A stretch of 64,000 bases of DNA, taken from Cricetomys ansorgei (Eukaryota > Chordata > Mammalia > Rodentia > Nesomyidae). Under the pieces are notes generated by a model that saw only the letters and a program-made list of their open reading frames with translations, had not been told where the DNA came from and did no database searches. The stretch spans positions 3,830,501-3,894,500 of the forward strand of contig JAMJFZ010001816.1 of the NCBI GenBank assembly GCA_026225945.1, written 5' to 3'. Positions 57,540 through 64,000 of this stretch are shown in pieces (position 1 is the stretch's first letter; every line of letters starts with the position of its first letter). The position numbers and the translations under genes were made by a program.

Positions 57540-57755
57540 TATGCAATGTGGTTGTGATATAAGACCCAGTCCTTAACTACAGGAACTTGCAGTAATAGGA
57601 GTACAACATGTGGCAAGCAATAAAAAATTGAGTTTATAGTTAAAGACAAAAGTTCTCTTGTCCAGGGTGTGATGCAGGACATAAGACTTTATCTGTATTT
57701 TCCAGAAAGAGCTAGCATTCTGTGAGCAAAGACTGGAAAGTGGGGTCATTTTAGG
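57540..57755 (-). mobile_element. L2 LINE relic
   Basis: agtccttaactacaggaact, then caacatgtggcaagcaataa, then ttttccagaaagagctagca fits the reversed L2 3' region (ccctcaaggagcttacagtc ... ttccaggcagagggaac). Weakly conserved. Confidence 0.42.
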
Positions 57756-57781
57756 CAAAAAAAAAAAAAAAAAAAAAAAAA
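57756..57781. repeat. Poly(A)26
   Basis: A pure A-run with no recognised retroposon body immediately upstream and no target duplication that I could find. Confidence 0.95.
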
Positions 57782-58519
57782 GATTGAATAGAGACAGGAA
57801 AGGAAGTACTTATTTCAGGACAAGAAGATGCTCCATCTGGATAGGGTAATAATACACAGCATTTTTTCCTTCTCCTGATTTCTGATTCTTAAACCCGTAC
57901 TAAGGTAATTCCACATTCGTCTACTCTTGCTCTGTCATTTGTATTCTATGTAACTTACAACTCTTACAGGCTTATTTCTCCCTGTCATTGATTTTAATTC
58001 CAAAACTACTTCCTTTCTTATTTCCTTTCCAACCTTTTGGCTTTATTTCTAGCCCAACAGAGGTTGCTGTAGTGTGTTGATAGGCTTGTGTTCATGGAAG
58101 CCCTTGTCCATTATGCCTATGTGAAGACAGGAGAAATGGCAGCAGAGGTTGGTACTGATTGTGTTTGTACAGTATCCTACCAATGATATTCTCAACTCTT
58201 ACTTTATGTACACATTCTCAGAGGGGCCTTGATAGGGTTTATACTATTAATAGCATGCTATAGGTCTCCATATCATATAAAAGCTATATGTTCCCTAAAA
58301 GATCACAAAAAACCACCAAAATATCATGATAAATAAGCAAGTACATTTTTAATATAATTTCACCCTTAAAAATGGAGATCTTATACTGTGTGATATTTGA
58401 TCACATTATAATTTGATCTGCTAAGTCATCATGTGTCTGTGAATTGACACTAGATAAATTTTGAGTTGTACAGTACACATTTTCAGGCCACAGGAAGTCA
58501 CTAGCTTCACTTTCTTTCC
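57782..58519. other. Unannotated, no gene seen
   Basis: Nothing recognised. Confidence 0.4.
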
Positions 58520-58600
58520 TTCTTCAGAGCTCGGGATCAAATCCAGGGTTTTTCACATGTTAAGCTGTTACTAAGCCACACTCCCAGCCCCAAGATTTTG
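58520..58600 (-). mobile_element. ID-like (tRNA-Ala/BC1-type) SINE
   Basis: ctcgggatcaaatccagggt, then ttaagctgttactaagccac, then actcccagccccaa is the reverse complement of an ID body (ggggctgggagtgtggctta ... ccctgg). Confidence 0.75.
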
Positions 58601-58691
58601 TCTGAACATCCTGTCTAATACTTAGTGAAATCACGGGTCAATTGTCCTGAAGCTCTACTATTATACCACTCCTAAGCCTTAGTAACTACTC

Positions 58692-58693
58692 TG

Positions 58694-58722
<29 letters not shown>
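58692..58722. repeat. Poly(T)31
   Basis: Pure T-run about 125 bases left of the mys-like LTR. No matching retroposon is recognised. Confidence 0.96.
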
Positions 58723-58728
<6 letters not shown>

Positions 58729-58848
58729 CTCTGTCCATTTTTTCTCTGGACTTTCCAAACAATTTTTCCAAAGTCATCTTGTATTGTATTCCAATTTTAA
58801 TTTCAATTTGCAGATGCTTGTATAGTGTAATCTGTAGTGGTACACTGC

Positions 58849-59165
58849 TGTGGGGGCTCACCAAGAATACAGGGAGACATTCTCATGGCTGCAAAATCTG
58901 CCAGACCTCGGCAGAGGGAACCACTGTCATGACCAATGCCAAATTGGATGGTGGAACCCAGAGCGTTTCAGATCAGGTGTTTTTATTCTTTCAGAACTCC
59001 TCGGGTATTCTACTGATACCACATGCAGATCATTAGCAATTAAACAACCGCCACAGAAATCTAACAACTGCAGACAATACAAAACGCCAAGACCTAGGGA
59101 GCTCCTTATCCAACAGTGCAGAAAACAATTATTTTATACATAACTAAAAATAAACCTTCACAACA
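58849..59165 (-). mobile_element. mys/MYSERV-like 3' LTR
   Basis: 317 bases. Read on the minus strand it starts TGTTGTGAAGGTTTATT right after a polypurine tract, has the aataaaaacacctgatct signal and ends in agcccccaca. It belongs to the same family as 55205-55523. Because it joins internal sequence on its right it is the 3' LTR of a minus-strand element. Confidence 0.82.
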
Positions 59166-60597
59166 ATTCCCCTTTTCTGTATAAGCCAATTAAAAAATTG
59201 TTTTGTCTCTGCAACACAATTTGACACTATACCAGCAAAAAAAAATTTACAAGAGGAACAACCATGAAGTTTACTAATGCACAGGACCAGATGAAACAAA
59301 ATATCTAACAAGCTTTTCACAATGTCTGTGAACAGCAGAAAAACACTATTAATGACCAATTATCTGGAATTCACTCACGATCTCCTGGCCTCCTCCAAAG
59401 GGCTTGGATCGCTGCTCTGGCTCTGCCCTCTGCAGTACACACACCTCATCCTCCAGGATCCAGCTGGCTCCACTCCACTGCTGCTGCTGTTCTTGGTGGT
59501 CATCTCATAGTACTGGCATCTTCAGAACTCTGGGGTCTTCTGCTGCAACTGGGCTGCACTTTCACCAATAGCCTTTCCGTGCTTTTTTCATGGTGCCAAG
59601 CCTCAACTTTTCTGCATGACCCCTTCAATCTGGACCTTCAACTGTTATTTTAGCTGTACCTTCACCAATGGCCTCTCCTGGCCTCTTGTAGTGCCAAGCT
59701 TCAGCTGCTTCCCAAAGACCCCTTCATGCCTTCAAAACCAGCACCAGCTGGGTGACTCTTACAGTACCAAGTTTGCCTGCCAGCATGAGATACATACCAC
59801 CTTGGCCAATTCTGGAAGACAGTCTCTGTGTGCTGATCCTGAGGAAACATTTTCCAGGTTTTAAGATAGCATCTGATTTGCTGGAAAAACAACTACTTTG
59901 TTTGTAGTAAGAGTCTCCCCATGGATGGAGTTCTCCTCACCACCACCAGTGCTTGGACCACTTGTAGTCAGGTTTGCAAAGGGAAAAACAAAAAAAAAAA
60001 AAAAAAAAACTGGTCAGTTTAACTAAGTGGCTTTTGGCTCCAAGCTGTGGCTTCCACAACCACAGGGGGTCCTGGGCCAATGGGAAGAATCTCCAATTGA
60101 AACATTCTGGCAGCTTGCGGTTCTTTCTCACCACCGCTATGGGGTAACATACATTCCCTTCCAAGACTCACTTGGGCTTTACACACACAAAAAGCCATCA
60201 ACAAATTCAGTTTATCAAATAGCAGTATGCTCTGGTTACCGTTTTCTGTCCTCTGACTACCGCCAGCGGCAAGAGGGAGAGTCAGCTCCATGATCAGGAA
60301 ATGTGGTTAAAACTTTGCTTCTTCCCTGCTCCCAACAGAAGTTCTGTTGTCACCATGAAACCGTCTTTCTCTAAAAGCCTCTCTTCACAATTTTCTCTTC
60401 ATAGAGGCTTATTTCCCTTTCTCTCCTCTTCCTTCAGGATATTTCTACTCATTATTTTTGCATATATACAATTGTCCTCTGGTAGCTTCCTGAGTGTTCT
60501 TTACTGGACTCTGAGTTCTGGGGTTTCTTTCTCTTCTTCCTTGTCTCCACACTGGATTAGCTAGTGTGATGTCCAGCCTCAGGTTGATGTGCCATCT
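59166..60597 (-). mobile_element. Internal 3' region of a mys/MYSERV-like element
   Basis: On the minus strand a polypurine tract (cagaaaaggggaat, 59166-59180) immediately precedes the LTR. Upstream lies non-coding internal sequence with repeated ccattggtgaaggt, gaggcttggcac and aacagcagcagcagtgg blocks, typical of this rodent ERV group. No gag, pol or env frame is intact. The open frames of 80-107 codons do not resemble retroviral proteins. An A-run (59990-60009) interrupts it. The 5' part and 5' LTR are absent or displaced. Confidence 0.6.
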
Positions 60598-60953
60598 TGT
60601 TGTGTCCAGAATTTAGGTCCCCAAAGACCACTAGAGAGCTGGAGTCCACATGCAAAAAGCAAGTAGCCTTTACTCAAGCTCAGCAGGGTCTCCCTGCATC
60701 CACGGACCAGTAGGTTCAGACAGAAAAGCCCTGAGCTCTGATTAAGCTTGCTTTTATCACGGTTACAGGAAGGGGCGGGAGTTTCTAACCCAGTGATTAT
60801 GGATTGGGTGTTATTCTGTTCTATCAAATTCTGGTGAAAGGGAATTGGTGGGCTAGAGGGTGCTATCTCTGGTTGGCTCTTTGGGGCATGATCTGATTGG
60901 CTCTTAGGGGCACGATCTGATTGGCTCTTTGGAGCACAAGTTTAGGTCCTTCA
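60598..60953 (-). mobile_element. ERV1-like solo LTR with tandem CCAAT units
   Basis: 356 bases, TG...CA. On the minus strand U3 opens with three 23-24 base units (60866-60936) each bearing CCAAT or CCAAC. A TATA-like gataaaagc (60749-60757) and a gagtaaaggct poly(A)-like region follow, ending ctggacacaaca. Flanks atct (60594-60597) and attt (60954-60957) are a possible 4-base target duplication with one mismatch, as for ERV1. It separates the mys-like internal region from L1. Confidence 0.68.
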
Positions 60954-60989
60954 ATTTGTAGTTAGCCATGTGAGCCAGGCTCCTGCCAC

Positions 60990-61155
60990 ACTGGCTGGAC
61001 TCAATTCTATTGTTACTGTTTTGTTGTTGCTCTTGTTGTAGTTTGTTTGTTTTGAGGGCACAGGGGTGGGAGGGTGGACCAGGGAGGAATGGGAAGGGAG
61101 TGTGCTCAAGATACACTGTGTGAAACTCAGGTAACTAATAAAAGTATTATGAAAA
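60990..61155 (+). mobile_element. L1 3' end fragment
   Basis: tgttttgagggcacaggggt, then ggagggtggaccagggagga, then caagatacactgtgtgaaac, then taactaataaaagtattatg is the L1 terminal pattern also seen at 22770-23045. Confidence 0.6.
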
Positions 61156-61216
61156 AATAATAATGAGCAAAATTTAGTTTACCATGATTCACTTTCTTAT
61201 TGGGATGTTTTTTAAA

Positions 61217-61372
61217 GATAGGTTCTTTCTTCATAGTTTAACTTGGTCTAGAATGTCCAACCCTTTTGTCTCAGCCTCCTGAGTGCTGGGATTAGAGTTT
61301 TGTTTATTTATTTATTTATTTATTATTTATTTATTTATTTATATTTTACTACCACACATCATGGTTTTTATA
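61217..61372 (-). mobile_element. B1-family SINE split by (TTTA)n
   Basis: gataggttctttcttcatag, then tgtctcagcctcctgagtgc, then tgggattagag, a (TTTA)n insertion (61303-61342), then tactaccacacatcatgg. The array lies between two B1 halves. Confidence 0.72.
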
Positions 61373-61470
61373 GTTTTTATAGTAGACCCGAGGTGTACTT
61401 TAATTCAAACACTGACAGAAGACATATCCTGAAATGGTGTAACTTTCCTACTTAATAGCATCAGATTGCT

Positions 61471-61545
61471 CTCTCTCTCTCTCTCTTTCTTCTTCTCTCT
61501 CTCCCTCCCTCCCTCCCTCTCCTCTCCTTCCTTCCTTCTCCCCCA
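61471..61545. repeat. Polypyrimidine (CT)n/(TCCC)n tract
   Basis: ctctctctctct, then ccctccctccct and ccttcc units. Confidence 0.95.
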
Positions 61546-61567
61546 TCTAATTTTCTTTCTTTTCTTT

Positions 61568-61720
61568 TTTTTTGAGGAGGGGAGGTCAAGATAGTGACTC
61601 ATAAATAGTCCTAGCTGTCCTGGAGCTCACTAAGTAAACCCTGCTGTCCTTGAACTCACAGAGATCCTCCTGCCTTTCCCTCCCAAGTGATGTGTGTGTG
61701 TGCCACTATGCGTGGCTTTT
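61568..61720 (-). mobile_element. B1-family SINE
   Basis: T-run, then agctgtcctggagctcacta, then ctgctgtccttgaactcaca, then gagatcctcctgcctttccc, ending gtgccactatgcgtggct. Confidence 0.85.
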
Positions 61721-63206
61721 CAGTTTTGTATTTGAAAAAGCCCATCAATTACGGACCTTTTAATTCTTTATTTGAAAACATCAGTGAGCTTTTTGTTATG
61801 GAAAGAGGACATAATCATTACTGTAAGGCATAAAGAAGATGGGGTAAGAAGGAAAAAGGTGCTGCTGGACAATTACTGACCTTCTGATGCTTCTGTTTAG
61901 TTTCTTTGTCTACCTCATCAATTCTGTGGATTTCAAATCAAACTATAAACATTCTTTTGCTCTCCATTTTCTCTTTACAGTAGGAAGTGATCTTTAAGAA
62001 CTCTCCAGCGGAGTGAACACTTGGTATTTACAGACCAGTGAGTGTGTGAAAGAAAAACAAGAACCCCAATATCTGAATCTGTGGAATGGACACCAGGGAA
62101 AAGGTTGGGAAAGAACCCTAGGGAAGTCAGCTGCAGGACGGTTTTCTGAAATGGGTGGGAGAGAGGATCTGGCTTAGGGGACCTCGTGGGTCACAGGGAA
62201 ACAGGAAGGAGCCGGAAATCTGGGAAAGCAATTGAGTAAAAATAATGGAAGTAACACAGCCCAGTGCTTTTTGTCATCCATCTCCTGGCAATGAAATTAG
62301 CAGCTGGTTTCCTGTGCAGATCAGGGGAGGGGGTGGTGCATGAAAGTCTTGTCAGGTAATGTAAAGAACCTGTGTTCTAAAGCTGTGTATATGTACAAGC
62401 AAAGTTTCCACAGTGTTTTGTAACATCAAGTTTAACCAGAAAATAGAGAGAGTAGGTAAATTATTTTGGCACATGTTTATTACTTTATTTAATCTATTTG
62501 ATCACAGGATGAATTTAGTTTCTTCTCCCGAATGCATTATAACAAGGAAGGATATTTATTAGGAGACATTAAGAAGATATATGACTTTAAAGCAGTTGGG
62601 TGCTGCCCAATGATGTATTGGTAAACAACTGACCACATACCCCAAAGTCGCCATTTAAAATTATACCAACTGCCTACAAGGTAGCTCTTATTGTAAACTC
62701 TGAAACAGTGCAGTTAACAAATGTATCTTATGGAGTGAAACCTGATGTATATAATTCATAGAGAGATTCTAATTATACTATGGAAGATTCTTAAAATCAG
62801 CCTTTGGTTTAATTTCTTTGGTTGATTTTCTTTCCCTGGAGGTCATAAAGAATGGGTAAATCTGTATATCGAGTCTGGAGAAACTCACTGCACATTTTAA
62901 ATAGAAGGTTTTAGTGTTTCTGAAAATTTCTGAAGTTTCCATTTTTAGGCTTATTTGGAAAGACAGTTTAGAACAGGATTTCAGGGGTTGTTGGAAAAAG
63001 TCTTTAAAAACCCAAAAACAACAAAATAAAAACTATTGATCAGTATGAATCTGGCTCAAAGATTTCAAAGACACTTGGGGATATTTGGTGTTAGCATTGT
63101 CTCCTCACAAGTCAGTTTATGGTGAAATTTACTACTCTCCTGAAAAGTCTTAATGAAGTTTCTTTTCTCTAACATTTAAAATTAATCTGTTTATTTATTT
63201 AATTAT
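61721..63206. other. 1.5-kb repeat-poor stretch, no gene seen
   Basis: Nothing recognised. No frame with domain content. Confidence 0.45.
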
Positions 63207-63372
63207 TTGTGTCTGTGTGTGTGTGTGTGTGTGTGTGCATATCTCTGTGTGTGCATATGTGTGTCTGTGTGTGCATATGTGTTTCTGCATAAGTGTGTGT
63301 GCATATGTGTGTCTGTGTGTGTCTGTGTGTGCATATGTGTTTCTGCATAAGTGTGTCTGTATATGTTTGTGT
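63207..63372. repeat. TG array with 58-bp higher-order unit
   Basis: A pure TG start, then alternating gtgtctgtgtgtgcatatgt and tttctgcataagtgtg blocks. The block at 63271-63298 recurs exactly at 63329-63356 (58-base spacing). Confidence 0.92.
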
Positions 63373-63384
63373 GCATGCATATGT

Positions 63385-63510
63385 GAGCAGGTGTAAGAAG
63401 GCATGTATCTGGAGGTCAGAGGTCAACTTGCTGGATTACATTCTCTCCTACCATGTGCGTCCCTGGGAAGATTGAAATCAAATTATCAGGTGTGGTGACA
63501 AGTGCTTCTT
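63385..63510 (-). mobile_element. B3 SINE
   Basis: gtatctggaggtcagaggtc, then acttgctggattacattctc, then gattgaaatcaaattatcag, then gtgtggtgacaagtgcttc, with its CA/TG tail as the preceding array. Confidence 0.82.
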
Positions 63511-63554
63511 TTTTTCTCAAAAAATACATTTTATCCTTGATAAAGAATATCACA

Positions 63555-63625
63555 TTAAGCTCATGCTAGCCTTGAACATATTGGCCCTTGGCCTCAGGCT
63601 CCTGAGTATAGGATGTATTCCTTTG
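63555..63625 (-). mobile_element. B1-derived fragment
   Basis: aagctcatgctagccttgaa, then tggcccttggcctcaggctc, then ctgagtataggatgtattcc is a short reverse B1-like segment. Confidence 0.55.
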
Positions 63626-63914
63626 AAATAATTGTATTAGGTGCTGTCTTAATTTTTTTTCTCCATAAACTCCATTTGCCCCTGTCACTATTACACAGCT
63701 TGGTGACTTTCAGTGTCCCTGACTTTGTCCTACAATGTGTCTAATATCGTCTTAATTTTCCAACTGCTGCATCCCATGCATGTGTGTTTGCACACAGCTT
63801 TCAGTGAGCCTTGCATAGACTTCATGAATGCTTTGAGTCTGCAGTCTTCCAACACTTACAAAAAGCCTTTGGCAAATGATTTAATCTGTGGGTAAAAAGA
63901 CTCTAATTTATTTT

Positions 63915-64000
63915 TGTTTATTTGTTTTGAAGCATTGGAGATGATACCCAGGGTCATACAGAAGGCAAGCACCCTACTACTGAGCTACATTCTCTGTCCT
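63915..64000 (-). mobile_element. ID-like SINE running off the window
   Basis: tttgttttgaagcattggag, then gatacccagggtcatacaga, then ccctactactgagctacatt, then ctctgtcct is the reverse of an ID/tRNA-like head. The window ends at or just before its 5' end. Confidence 0.72.

Noticed and set aside
57540..57781. Processed pseudogene suggested by the A26 run
   Set aside because: The sequence upstream looks like an L2 relic and no target duplication flanks the A-run.
58850..59143. 97-codon frame over the mys-like LTR
   Set aside because: LTR sequence; the related copies do not keep the frame. No retroviral protein similarity.

Overview
This window looks like 64 kb of AT-rich, non-coding genomic DNA from a muroid rodent. 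It carries the rodent SINE set (B1, tRNA-derived B2 and B3, B4, and ID-like pieces), rodent L1 3' UTRs, rodent MaLR-type LTRs and a mys/MYSERV-like LTR family. Older mammal-wide fossils (MIR, L2, MER5-type hAT-Charlie, L1M/L1ME, HAL1-like) lie underneath. I cannot decide between mouse, rat, hamster, vole and deer mouse from sequence alone. I see no young Mus L1 5' monomers, IAP proviruses or rat-style ID bursts, which is compatible with a cricetid but proves nothing.

I find no protein-coding gene, no convincing exon, no RNA gene and no CpG island. Every open frame is short (at most about 160 codons). The longer ones fall in repeats, such as CA arrays read as Thr-His, GA arrays, LTRs and L1 3' UTRs, or lack any recognisable domain. 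The window is most simply an intergenic stretch or part of a large intron.

Layout. 0-9 kb: mys-like LTR cut by the window edge, B3 elements, a near full-length MER5-type fossil (936-1231), MaLR-type LTRs, an ERVK-like LTR (3.3-3.5 kb), an AT-rich hairpin (4.25 kb), a nested B1 cluster (5.1-5.6 kb) and an L1 3' UTR (7.9-8.8 kb). 9-23 kb: SINEs, MIRs, L2, two L1 3' ends and several dinucleotide arrays between repeat-poor stretches. 23-36 kb: mostly unique AT-rich DNA with MIR and L2 relics, a perfect 40-bp palindrome at 27.7 kb, a MaLR-type LTR at 30 kb and L1 pieces. 36-46 kb: MaLR-type LTRs, a 1.1-kb degenerate TG/TGCA tract split by an ORR1-type LTR, and a 1.06-kb composite retroelement with AGTCAGT repeats. 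46-56 kb: tetranucleotide arrays, ancient L1M/L1ME, HAL1-like ORF1 remains, and a mys-like solo LTR with target-site duplication. 57-64 kb: L2 relic, the 3' part of a mys-like element on the minus strand, an ERV1-like solo LTR with tandem CCAAT units, L1 and B1 pieces, and a TG higher-order array with B3.

Nothing here works together as a gene system. The history is one of layered transposon insertion into old non-coding DNA. Family names come from recognising consensus-like stretches by eye, not from a RepeatMasker run. Boundaries are usually good to about 10-30 bases, except where terminal dinucleotides or target duplications are stated. I did not find evidence for a new biological system; the structural curiosities are listed as findings.
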